The notes below the pieces were generated by a model. The model was not told where the DNA came from. It made no database searches and was given only the letters and a program-made list of their open reading frames with translations. The position numbers and the translations under genes are program-made. Of a stretch of 9,780 nucleotides of DNA, positions 1 to 5,790 are shown piece after piece. Source of the DNA: Candidatus Omnitrophota bacterium (GTDB lineage Bacteria > Omnitrophota > Gorgyraeia > Gygaellales > Profunditerraquicolaceae); assembly GCA_028717055.1 (NCBI GenBank), contig JAQUOO010000043.1, forward strand, positions 1-9,780. The letters run 5' to 3'. Each line of letters begins with the position of its first letter. Position 1 is the first letter of the stretch.

Positions 1-200
1 TTTACTTTTTGCTTCTCTTTCATCTGAAGGCCGTAGTTGGAGAGTTTGCTCCTGCGTTTCCCACCCTGGCCGTGCTGCCCCGGCGGATAAGCCCTTTTAG
101 TAGCGGCGCACTTTTCCGTATTGCACCGAGAGCCTTTAAGGAAAAGTTTCTCTCCTTGCCTGCGGCACAACTTGCAAACTGCATCAGTATAACGTGCCAT
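1..200 (-). CDS. rpsD: 30S ribosomal protein S4 (uS4), N-terminal part, cut by window edge
   Basis: S4 binds 16S rRNA early in 30S assembly, and in several bacteria it also represses its own operon. The first 66 codons are visible, starting [20 protein letters not shown]; the rest lies beyond position 1. Cys9, Cys12, Cys26 and Cys31 form a CxxC-x13-C-x4-C set, the zinc-binding N-terminus of the 'C+' S4 type found in Bacillus and others. The later stretch with YPPGQHGQ is a typical S4 motif. The ATG is at 198-200, three nucleotides after the rpsK stop. Its Shine-Dalgarno AGGAGAG lies inside the last rpsK codons, so the two genes are probably translationally coupled. In many relatives rpoA and rplQ follow, but that part is outside the window. 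The identification is firm. Confidence 0.97.
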   Translation of the reverse strand, partial: MARYTDAVCKLCRRQGEKLFLKGSRCNTEKCAATKRAYPPGQHGQGGKRRSKLSNYGLQMKEKQKV

Positions 201-203
201 AAA

Positions 204-593
204 TTACACTCTCCTTTTCTTCTTCGGACGACATCCGTTATGCGGTATAGGAGTAACATCCTTAATTAAAGTTATGATTAAACCTGAAGCCTGGAGCGCT
301 CGTATTGCGCTTTCACGGCCAAATCCCGGGCCTTTAACGCGCACCTCAACATCTTTAATCCCGATTTCCTTAGCTTTTCTAGCCGCGTCAGCCGCGGCTA
401 TCTGAGCCGCAAAAGGCGTGGATTTTTTAGAACCGCTATAACCTACAATTCCCGGAGCAGACCAAACCAATACATTTCCCTGCTTATCGGTTATTGTGAT
501 TATCGTATTATTGAAGCTAGCCTGAATATGCGCAATCCCGGAACTGATTCCCTTAGCTATTTTTTTCTTTTTCGCTCTTTCTTTTGTCGCCAT
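204..593 (-). CDS. rpsK: 30S ribosomal protein S11 (uS11)
   Basis: S11 sits on the platform of the 30S subunit and helps shape the mRNA exit region. The protein is 129 residues, the normal family length. It has a Lys-rich N-terminus, the core motifs [13 protein letters not shown] and [14 protein letters not shown], and the conserved tail from [15 protein letters not shown] to [16 protein letters not shown] place the start at the ATG at 591-593. A GAGG sequence lies 6 nt upstream of it. The in-frame TTG one codon earlier (596) would leave a spacer of only 3 nt. The gene lies between rpsM (68 nt upstream) and rpsD (3 nt downstream) in the alpha-type arrangement S13-S11-S4. Confidence 0.97.
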   Translation of the reverse strand: MATKERAKKKKIAKGISSGIAHIQASFNNTIITITDKQGNVLVWSAPGIVGYSGSKKSTPFAAQIAAADAARKAKEIGIKDVEVRVKGPGFGRESAIRALQASGLIITLIKDVTPIPHNGCRPKKKRRV

Positions 594-624
594 CAATTTC
601 CTCTTTCTTTTATGTCAGGAATTA

Positions 625-649
625 ACCCTCAAGCCCCAAGGGCAAGGGT
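625..649 (-). other. Small GC-rich hairpin in the rpsM-rpsK spacer
   Basis: On the mRNA strand ACCCT pairs with AGGGT and the inner GCCC pairs with GGGC. This gives 9 base pairs around a 3-nt loop, with a 1x3 internal loop. No U-tract follows, so it does not look like an intrinsic terminator. It lies about 30 nt before the rpsK start and could affect RNA stability, processing or coupling between S13 and S11. No function can be read from the sequence alone. Confidence 0.35.
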
Positions 650-661
650 ATCCCATCTAAT

Positions 662-1069
662 TTATTTTGCCGCTGCTTTTGCTTTAGCCGGCTCAGCTTT
701 CTTGATTATAGCCATGTTCCCCTTGCGCGGCCCTTTTCTGGTCCGGGCATTGGTACGCGTACGCTGGCCCCTGGCCGGAAGACCTTTTTTATGCCTTGAA
801 CCGCGGTATGAACCGATATCCATTAAACGTTTGATATTCTGCGAGATGTCCCTACGCAAATCCCCCTCCAAACGCAACCCGCTTTTTTGCAACGCGTTGG
901 TGATACGGGCAACCTCTTCATCGCTGAGATCTTTGGCGCGCTTGGCTGAATCAATGTTTATCTCTTTAAGTATCTTACTGGACAGAACCCTGCCTATCCC
1001 GTATAAATAAGTTAATGAAATATCGACTCTCTTTTCTTTAGGTATATCTACACCCAGTATTCTTGGCAT
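662..1069 (-). CDS. rpsM: 30S ribosomal protein S13 (uS13)
   Basis: S13 is in the head of the 30S subunit, contacting the P-site tRNA and L5 of the large subunit. The protein is 135 residues. It begins [20 protein letters not shown] and carries YGIGR near residues 23-27. The RNA-binding C-terminal motif [19 protein letters not shown] is followed by [10 protein letters not shown]. The tail after that is rich in Ala and Lys and makes the protein about 10-15 residues longer than typical S13. The ATG at 1067-1069 has a strong AGGAGA Shine-Dalgarno 5 nt upstream. A 52-nt spacer with a small hairpin separates it from rpmJ. Confidence 0.97.
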   Translation of the reverse strand: MPRILGVDIPKEKRVDISLTYLYGIGRVLSSKILKEINIDSAKRAKDLSDEEVARITNALQKSGLRLEGDLRRDISQNIKRLMDIGSYRGSRHKKGLPARGQRTRTNARTRKGPRKGNMAIIKKAEPAKAKAAAK

Positions 1070-1098
1070 TTATATCTCCTATTTCTTTTGCATGCAGA

Positions 1099-1115
1099 GG
1101 GGAACTCAAATCCCC
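1099..1115 (-). other. Small hairpin in the rpmJ-rpsM spacer
   Basis: GGGGA (1099-1103) and TCCCC (1111-1115) form a 5-bp stem around a 7-nt loop, between the rpmJ stop and the rpsM Shine-Dalgarno. A TGCATGCA palindrome (1089-1096) lies just downstream on the mRNA. There is no U-tract. In E. coli the leader before rpsM is where S4 represses the alpha operon. This spacer has the same location, but I cannot show that it folds into that pseudoknot. Confidence 0.3.
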
Positions 1116-1121
1116 AAAGAG

Positions 1122-1235
1122 TTAGCCCTGTCTTTGCTTATGCTTGGGATTAGAGCAAATTACCCTGATTACTCCCGCTCTTTTCACAACTTTACATTTG
1201 TCGCAAATTTTTCTTACGGACGCTTTTACCTTCAT
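1122..1235 (-). CDS. rpmJ: 50S ribosomal protein L36 (bL36), zinc-binding type
   Basis: L36 is the smallest 50S protein and binds 23S rRNA near the L7/L12 stalk base. Reading the minus strand from the ATG at 1233-1235 gives a 37-residue protein that starts [20 protein letters not shown] and ends [10 protein letters not shown], with TAA at 1122-1124. The metal ligands Cys11, Cys14, Cys27 and His32 are all present, so this is the zinc-containing form. GGAGG (1247-1251) is the Shine-Dalgarno, but the spacer to ATG is 11 nt, longer than usual. That spacer is one arm of an inverted repeat that could hide the start (see 1234-1285). The gene has its usual place between infA and rpsM. Confidence 0.97.
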   Translation of the reverse strand: MKVKASVRKICDKCKVVKRAGVIRVICSNPKHKQRQG

Positions 1236-1285
1236 CCCGTTACAAACCTCCGGATTCTTAACCCGTTACAAGTTTGTAACGGGAT
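1234..1285 (-). promoter_or_regulatory. Possible two-state RNA hairpin controlling the rpmJ start
   Basis: On the mRNA strand three related arms follow the infA stop. Arm A (1285-1272) reads ATCCCGTTACAAAC. Arm B (1271-1262) reads TTGTAACGGG. Arm C (1247-1234) reads GTTTGTAACGGGAT and ends on the first two bases of the rpmJ ATG. A can pair with B as a tight local hairpin, leaving the rpmJ Shine-Dalgarno free. Alternatively A can pair perfectly over 14 bp with C, which traps part of the start codon and puts GGAGG at the loop edge. The pairing is seen directly; regulation is inference. It could tune L36 and the downstream S13-S11-S4 genes. Confidence 0.45.
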
Positions 1286-1290
1286 TCATT

Positions 1291-1509
1291 TTATTTAACC
1301 CTAAAAGTTATCCTTCCCCTGTTTAAATCATAAGGAGAAAGTTCCAACTTAACCTTATCTCCCGGCAGAATCCTTATAAAATTCATACGCATCTTTCCTG
1401 ATACATGCGCAAGCACCATATGCCCATTTTCCAACTCTACCTTGAACATTGCGTTGGGTAAAGCTTCAATAATCTTTCCTTCTGTTTCAATCAGCTCTTC
1501 TTTAGGCAT
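1291..1509 (-). CDS. infA: Translation initiation factor IF-1
   Basis: IF-1 binds the A site of the 30S subunit during initiation and works with IF-2 and IF-3. The protein is 72 residues, the standard length. It is a single S1/OB-fold domain starting [20 protein letters not shown], with [20 protein letters not shown] and the conserved region around [18 protein letters not shown], then GRITFR near the C-terminus. The ATG is at 1507-1509 with a modest AAGGG Shine-Dalgarno about 5 nt upstream. That AAGGGT (1513-1518) is complementary to ACCCTT (1555-1560) just after the map stop, so a weak 6-bp long-range stem could cover it. The gene sits between map and rpmJ, a common order. Confidence 0.97.
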   Translation of the reverse strand: MPKEELIETEGKIIEALPNAMFKVELENGHMVLAHVSGKMRMNFIRILPGDKVKLELSPYDLNRGRITFRVK

Positions 1510-1562
1510 AAAACCCTTCTTAATCTCTCCGGTTTCACCCCGATCGCTTAGTTAAAGGGTAT

Positions 1563-2306
1563 TCATTTTGTCAGGATTTCCGGCCCTCTCCTGGTTATGG
1601 CTACCGTATGCTCAAAATGCGCTGAAGGTAACTTATCCTTAGTCACTGCGGTCCAGCCATTATCCAGAATCTCGGCTTCCCATCCCCCAATATTCACCAT
1701 AGGTTCAATAGCAAGAACCATTCCTTCTTTAAGCAACGGCCCCTGCCCGGGACATCCAAAATTGGGAACTTCCGGATCTTCATGCAATTTTAACCCGATT
1801 CCATGGCCGACAAATTGCCTTACGACGGAAAACCCGCTGTCTTCAACATATTTTTGAATCCTGGCAGATATATCCGATAAACAATTTCCTATTACAGCCG
1901 CCTCTATGCCCTCAGACAAAGAAACCCGGGTAACATCAACAAGCCTCTTTATCTTTGGCGAAACACTGCCTATCGGTATGGTAATTGCCGAATCTGAGAA
2001 ATAGCCTTTGTAATTTACTCCTATATCTAAACCTAAAATATCACCTTCACTCAGGAGCCTGTCGGATGGAATTCCATGAACAATTTCTTCATTGACCGAA
2101 GCACAAACTGCCGCAGGATACCCCCGATAACCTTTAAACGCGGGTAAGGCCCCTTGCTCCAGGATAAGCTTTTCCGCTAAAGAATCAATATCCAGAGTTG
2201 AAATTCCAGCCCTAATCATTTTTTCCAACTCTCGCATAACCCTAGCCAGAATCCCCCCGGAACATCTAAGCATTCGGAGTTCTTCTTCAGACTTTAAAGG
2301 AATCAT
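1563..2306 (-). CDS. map: Methionine aminopeptidase, type I
   Basis: This enzyme removes the initiator methionine from nascent proteins when the second residue is small. The protein is 247 residues, typical of the short bacterial type I form without an N-terminal zinc-finger extension. The five metal ligands of the pita-bread fold are present: Asp94 (GLDIGV), Asp105 (FSDSA), His168 (GHGIG), Glu201 (AIEPM) and Glu232 (FEHT). The substrate-contacting His77 (VHGIP) and His175 (LHEDP) are also there. All seven lie three residues before the E. coli numbering. The ATG overlaps the adk stop as ATGA, so the two are probably translationally coupled. Grouping with adk and infA is common in bacterial ribosomal clusters. 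Confidence 0.97.
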   Translation of the reverse strand: MIPLKSEEELRMLRCSGGILARVMRELEKMIRAGISTLDIDSLAEKLILEQGALPAFKGYRGYPAAVCASVNEEIVHGIPSDRLLSEGDILGLDIGVNYKGYFSDSAITIPIGSVSPKIKRLVDVTRVSLSEGIEAAVIGNCLSDISARIQKYVEDSGFSVVRQFVGHGIGLKLHEDPEVPNFGCPGQGPLLKEGMVLAIEPMVNIGGWEAEILDNGWTAVTKDKLPSAHFEHTVAITRRGPEILTK

Positions 2307-2953
2307 GCAATCTTTTTAGTAAGAGCGATTATCTCTTCAAGAACTAAACCTGCATCGCCGTCTGCTGCAAGACGATATAATTTCTTCTTATCCTGATAAT
2401 ATTTTATAAGACTGGAGACCTCGTTTTTGTAAACTTCCAGCCGTTTTTTAATCGTTTCTTCCCTATCGTCACTCCTTTGAAAAAGCGCGCCTTGGCACTT
2501 ATCGCAAACTCCCTTATTCATAGGAGGCATATTCCTGATGTGAAAATTAGCTCCACAAACGCTGCAAACCAATCTTCCCGATAGCCTCTGAATGATTACG
2601 CTATCACTTGAATCCAGGTATACGACCATATCCACATCTAAATTCTTCTGCTTGAATATTTCTTCCAAAGTCTGAGCTTGAGCAAAATTGCGCGGATAGC
2701 CGTCAAGAATAAAACCTTTTTTTATATCGCTTTGCGAAAACCTTTCCAAAAGCATCTTACTCATTAACTCATCGGGGACCAAAAGACCGCGCTCCATATA
2801 GTCTTTGGCTTCTTTTCCTAAAGCAGTTGCGTCTTTGACATTTTGCCTTAGGATGTCCCCGGTAGATATATGCGGTAAACTCAATCTCTCCGCCAATCTT
2901 TTAGCCTGAGTTCCTTTGCCTGCTCCAGGAGGACCTAATAACACTATTCTCAT
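2303..2953 (-). CDS. adk: Adenylate kinase, zinc-LID type
   Basis: Adenylate kinase interconverts ATP plus AMP with two ADP in the cytoplasm. The protein is 216 residues, the long bacterial form. It has the P-loop GPPGAGKGT (residues 7-15), the AMP-binding region TGDILR (31-36), the motif DGYPRN (84-89), and the LID with Arg160, Arg164 and Arg171 nearby. The LID carries Cys130, Cys133, Cys150 and Cys153, a four-Cys zinc site as in Gram-positive adenylate kinases; the E. coli enzyme lacks it. The ATG at 2951-2953 has AAGG 5 nt upstream. A 181-bp AT-rich spacer with a candidate promoter precedes the gene, so adk may start its own transcription unit. It overlaps map by 4 nt. Confidence 0.97.
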   Translation of the reverse strand: MRIVLLGPPGAGKGTQAKRLAERLSLPHISTGDILRQNVKDATALGKEAKDYMERGLLVPDELMSKMLLERFSQSDIKKGFILDGYPRNFAQAQTLEEIFKQKNLDVDMVVYLDSSDSVIIQRLSGRLVCSVCGANFHIRNMPPMNKGVCDKCQGALFQRSDDREETIKKRLEVYKNEVSSLIKYYQDKKKLYRLAADGDAGLVLEEIIALTKKIA

Positions 2954-2971
2954 ATATACCTTAATTAAAAA

Positions 2972-3000
2972 CTTAAAACTGCTTATTTAATTAATGTCAA
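2972..3000 (-). promoter_or_regulatory. Possible sigma-70-type promoter for adk and downstream genes
   Basis: On the minus strand a perfect TTGACA (3000-2995) is followed after 17 nt by TTTAAG (2977-2972), a 4-of-6 match to TATAAT. The predicted start near 2965 would give a short leader of about 12 nt that still includes the adk AAGG. The region is very AT-rich, so chance matches are likely, but the -35 is exact and the placement sensible. It would let adk-map-infA-rpmJ and the S13-S11-S4 genes be transcribed apart from spc. Confidence 0.4.
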
Positions 3001-3012
3001 AATAACAAAGCA

Positions 3013-3118
3013 CAAAATTCAAAATAAATTTAAATGACAAATACCAAATAATAAAACTTCTGTTTTGGTATTTGAGTTTTAGATTTATTTTGAATTTTGA
3101 ATTTTGTCATTTGTCATT
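3013..3118. repeat. AT-rich imperfect palindrome with 7-bp periodic repeats, secY-adk spacer
   Basis: An outer 17-nt arm (3013-3029) is exactly complementary to 3083-3099. Four more pairs join 3031-3034 to 3078-3081. An inner 11-nt arm (3038-3048) is exactly complementary to 3064-3074 around a 15-nt loop. The right flank shows 7-bp periodicity: GAATTTT twice (3092-3105), then GTCATTT and GTCATT (3106-3118). The element fills most of the 181-bp gap between secY and adk and contains no gene. It resembles dispersed intergenic palindromes of the REP/MITE kind. It could also work as a weak transcript boundary or processing site. Only one copy lies in this window, so the family idea is inference. 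Confidence 0.6.
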
Positions 3119-3134
3119 AAACTTTTTACTTTAA

Positions 3135-4481
3135 CTATCTTCTTCCCTTAATATGGCTTCCTTTAATGAAGCCTTCGTAATGATGCGTCAACAAATGCGA
3201 TTCTATTTGCTTTAAGGTATCCAGCATAACCCCTACTATAATCAAAATTCCTGTCCCTCCAAAGAATGAGGCAACCAAATACGGAACTTTAAGCCAAGCC
3301 ATGATAAAATCCGGAAATATGGCAATAACCACGATAAAAAGCGCGCCTGCCAAAGTAATCCGGGTCATTACATAATCCAGATATTCAGCTGTAGGCGCAC
3401 CCGGACGAATGCCTGGTATAAACCCGCCGTATTTTTTCATATTCTCGGAAAGATCCTGCGGATTAAATACTATAGCCGTATAAAAATAACAAAAGAACAT
3501 AATCAAGAGGCCATAAACAACCGTATAAAGCACATGGCCGCGAATTAAACTCTCTGCCAATCTTTGAAATCCCGGATTGGGAATAAACGACGCCAATGTC
3601 GCCGGAAAAAGAATGATTGACTGAGCGAATATAATAGCTATAACTCCAGAGGTATCTACTTTCAGGGGGATATAAGTGGCCTGCCCTCCATAAATCTTTC
3701 TGCCGACGATCCTGCGCGCATACTGAACAGGAATTTTTCTCTGCCCCTGGGTAATCATTATTACCGCGAAAACTACCCCTACCAGGAAAATACCCATGAT
3801 TAACAAGGTAAAAGGCTGAATCTGCCGGCGGCTTGCCGCAAAAGGCGAAACCAAAACATACAACTGGTGCATTGCGGCCGGAATCCTTGAAATGATACCG
3901 GCGGTAATTACCAATGATATGCCATTGCCTATTCCGCGCTCCTGTATTTGCTCTCCCAGCCACATAATAAAGATAGTGCCGGTAGTCAAAGTCAAGACAG
4001 TAACCAGACGAAAACCCCAGCCCGGTGTCATAACTATTCTCAATCCTTCAAAACGAGCCGGATTTTCCAGCCAAAGAGCGATAAAATACGACTGAACCAA
4101 GGCTAAAGCTACTGTGCCATAACGGGTAAATTGATTTATTTTTTCATAGCCGGCCTTACCTTCTTTAGCTATTTTCTCCAAAGCGGGAATTACCGCAGTC
4201 AATAGCTGCATAATGATCGATGAAGATATATACGGCATAATTCCCAGCGCAAAAATGGTCAGCTTCTCCATTGCGCCTCCGGAAAACATATTGATTATGC
4301 CAAAGATCGTGCCGCCTTGTGTCCTGGATATACGGTTAAAAAATTCGGCCAGGGCTGCTCCGTCAATGCCGGGAGTCGGAATATAACAACCAACCCTGTA
4401 TACCGCAATCAAAGCACCAGTTATAATTAAACGCCTCTTTAAATCCGGGATCTTAAAGGCGTTAACTAGAGCGTTAAACAT
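3135..4481 (-). CDS. secY: Preprotein translocase subunit SecY
   Basis: SecY is the channel of the SecYEG translocon in the inner membrane. It exports unfolded preproteins with SecA and inserts membrane proteins with the ribosome. The protein is 448 residues with ten hydrophobic segments, starting near residues 17, 72, 121, 158, 187, 223, 279, 317, 374 and 400. The N-terminal motif KIPDLKRRL and PTPGID (35-40) precede the plug region. The motif ERGIGNGIS is at 181-189. The large cytosolic loop with QGQRKIPVQYARR (245-257) and the C6-loop motif KKYGGFIPGIRPG (349-361) contact SecA and the ribosome. The ATG at 4479-4481 overlaps the end of rplO by 8 nt. GGAAG lies a few bases upstream. No signal of truncation is seen. 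Confidence 0.98.
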   Translation of the reverse strand: MFNALVNAFKIPDLKRRLIITGALIAVYRVGCYIPTPGIDGAALAEFFNRISRTQGGTIFGIINMFSGGAMEKLTIFALGIMPYISSSIIMQLLTAVIPALEKIAKEGKAGYEKINQFTRYGTVALALVQSYFIALWLENPARFEGLRIVMTPGWGFRLVTVLTLTTGTIFIMWLGEQIQERGIGNGISLVITAGIISRIPAAMHQLYVLVSPFAASRRQIQPFTLLIMGIFLVGVVFAVIMITQGQRKIPVQYARRIVGRKIYGGQATYIPLKVDTSGVIAIIFAQSIILFPATLASFIPNPGFQRLAESLIRGHVLYTVVYGLLIMFFCYFYTAIVFNPQDLSENMKKYGGFIPGIRPGAPTAEYLDYVMTRITLAGALFIVVIAIFPDFIMAWLKVPYLVASFFGGTGILIIVGVMLDTLKQIESHLLTHHYEGFIKGSHIKGRR

Positions 4482-4971
4482 TGATAACTTCCGCTACTCC
4501 ACCGGCCTTTTTAATCTCTTCCGAGGCCTTTTTGGAGAATGAATGAGCCTGTACGGTTATAGCATTTTTTACGCAACCGTCTCCAAGAATCTTAACCGGT
4601 TTACGCTTATCTTTAATCAAGCCTTTGGCCAATAAGAGTTCCGGATTTATCACGGTTTCTTTTATTTTAGCCAAACTTTCTAAATTTACGATCTGATATT
4701 CTTTCTTAAATACACTATTGAAACCGCGTTTTGGCATTTTGCGGACTAAAGGAGACTGCCCTCCTTCGAATCCTAAATAAAAATGTCTTCCCGCGCGTGA
4801 AGTCTGCCCTTTACTCCCTCTAGTCGAAGTTTTTCCATGCCCCGAGCTGGAGCCTCTGCCTAAATATTTACGCCCTTTATGCGCCCCAGCCGGAACTTTT
4901 AAGTTGAATAAACCGACCAACTGCGCAGAATCTTGCGACTTACTCTTTTTTACGGTTTTTTTACTTTTCAT
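4474..4971 (-). CDS. rplO: 50S ribosomal protein L15 (uL15) with N-terminal extension
   Basis: L15 is a late-assembling 50S protein whose long arm threads through 23S rRNA. The protein is 165 residues, against about 145 in most bacteria. The conserved part starts near FNLKVPAGAHKG, with GRGSSSGHGKTSTRGSKGQ (38-56) and FEGGQSPLVRKMPKRGF (68-84). The first 18 or so residues are an extra Lys/Ser-rich stretch. No later Met could serve as a start before residue 79, so the ATG at 4969-4971 is kept. It follows the rpsE stop by 2 nt and has no visible Shine-Dalgarno, which suggests coupling to rpsE. rpmD (L30), often located just before this gene, is missing. Confidence 0.96.
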   Translation of the reverse strand: MKSKKTVKKSKSQDSAQLVGLFNLKVPAGAHKGRKYLGRGSSSGHGKTSTRGSKGQTSRAGRHFYLGFEGGQSPLVRKMPKRGFNSVFKKEYQIVNLESLAKIKETVINPELLLAKGLIKDKRKPVKILGDGCVKNAITVQAHSFSKKASEEIKKAGGVAEVINV

Positions 4972-4973
4972 TT

Positions 4974-5426
4974 TTAACTTTTGAGGCTTTTTAAGCCCTC
5001 AACGGTAGCTTTAATAACATTAATAGGGTTATTGGATTTAAGGCACTTTGTCAGTATATCCTTGATACCTGCGGCTTCGCATATAGCCCGCACAGGACCA
5101 GCTGCGATTACTCCCGTTCCTTCAGAGGCCGGTTTAAGTATTACTTTAGCAGCGCCATAGTGTCCGACAACTTCATGAGGAATAGTAGAGCCCTCAAGAC
5201 TAACCCTGAAAAGGCTCTTTTTAGCTTTAGTCAGGGATTTACGGATAGCATCCGCCACCTCATTGGCTTTGTCCAAAGCAAATCCAACTCTACCTTTGGT
5301 ATCGCCCACAACAACCAATGCGCTAAAATGTAATTTCTTTCCACCCTTGGTAACCTTGGTAACACGGTTAATGGTAATTACCTTTTCAATTAATTCCGGC
5401 TGCTGTTCAATGTTTAACTCACGCAT
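4974..5426 (-). CDS. rpsE: 30S ribosomal protein S5 (uS5)
   Basis: S5 lies near the mRNA entry channel and the decoding centre and contributes to fidelity and helicase activity. The protein is 150 residues. It has the N-terminal S5 dsRBD-like fold, [21 protein letters not shown] (14-34) followed by [20 protein letters not shown], and the C-terminal domain with [21 protein letters not shown]. Its length is slightly short, but the usual domains are present. The ATG at 5424-5426 follows the rplR stop by 3 nt, with GGAG 9 nt upstream inside the rplR end. A hairpin forms in the last codons before rplO. Confidence 0.97.
   Translation of the reverse strand: MRELNIEQQPELIEKVITINRVTKVTKGGKKLHFSALVVVGDTKGRVGFALDKANEVADAIRKSLTKAKKSLFRVSLEGSTIPHEVVGHYGAAKVILKPASEGTGVIAAGPVRAICEAAGIKDILTKCLKSNNPINVIKATVEGLKSLKS
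4981..5002 (-). other. Hairpin at the 3' end of rpsE, just before the rplO start
   Basis: The plus-strand sequence TTGAGGCTT (4981-4989) and AAGCCCTCAA (4993-5002) form nine base pairs with one bulged C and a 3-nt loop. The stem ends about 10 nt before the rplO ATG on the mRNA. Since rplO has no Shine-Dalgarno, a ribosome finishing rpsE would have to melt this stem before reaching rplO. A role in coupling is inference. Confidence 0.4.
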
Positions 5427-5429
5427 AAG

Positions 5430-5789
5430 TTAAAACTCCAATCCACCTTTTCTTAAGGATTCGGCGAATGCCTTTATCCTGCCATGATATAAATAACCTG
5501 CCCTGTCAAATATGATTTTACTGATTCCTTTCTCTTTGGCCATTTTAGAGAAAACTTCGCCGAAAACACCGGCTGCTTTTACGCTTCCGGAAGAACTTAT
5601 ACTTTTCTTAAACTCTTTACTTGCCGTGGAAAAGGAAAATAACACTTTATTCTCTGTGTCGTCTATAACCTGGGCTGAAAGATTATTCAGGGAGCGCTTG
5701 ACGACTAGACGCGGCTTACTGCCTGAACCCTGCATTTTAATCCTGATTCTGCGATGCCTTTTTAATCTTGCGAGTTCTTTTTTATTCAT
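5430..5789 (-). CDS. rplR: 50S ribosomal protein L18 (uL18)
   Basis: L18 binds 5S rRNA together with L5 and brings it into the central protuberance of the 50S subunit. From the ATG at 5787-5789 the protein is 119 residues, the usual length. It starts MNKKELARLKRHRRIRIKMQ, followed by GSKPRLVVKRSLNNLSAQVID, then the core with GVFGEVFSKMAKEKGI and FDRAGYLYHGRIKAFAESLR, and ends KGGLEF. A GTG at 5802-5804 would add five residues but has no spaced Shine-Dalgarno, so I prefer the ATG. It lies one nucleotide after the rplF stop, with a GGTGGTGGA stretch upstream. The gene is followed by rpsE after 3 nt. Confidence 0.96.
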   Translation of the reverse strand: MNKKELARLKRHRRIRIKMQGSGSKPRLVVKRSLNNLSAQVIDDTENKVLFSFSTASKEFKKSISSSGSVKAAGVFGEVFSKMAKEKGISKIIFDRAGYLYHGRIKAFAESLRKGGLEF

Positions 5790-5790
5790 T

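Noticed and set aside
528..1010. A 160-codon plus-strand open frame opposite rpsM and rpsK
   Set aside because: It is antisense to two conserved genes, has no protein family features, and no ribosome-binding site was noted.
1262..1291. Intrinsic terminator formed by the 10-bp hairpin after infA
   Set aside because: In the direction of transcription the stem is followed by TTAAGAATCC, not a run of T. The T-rich side faces the plus strand, where no gene is present.
3463..3963. A 166-codon minus-strand open frame inside secY
   Set aside because: It is an out-of-frame shadow of secY, whose own frame encodes a full ten-segment translocon protein.
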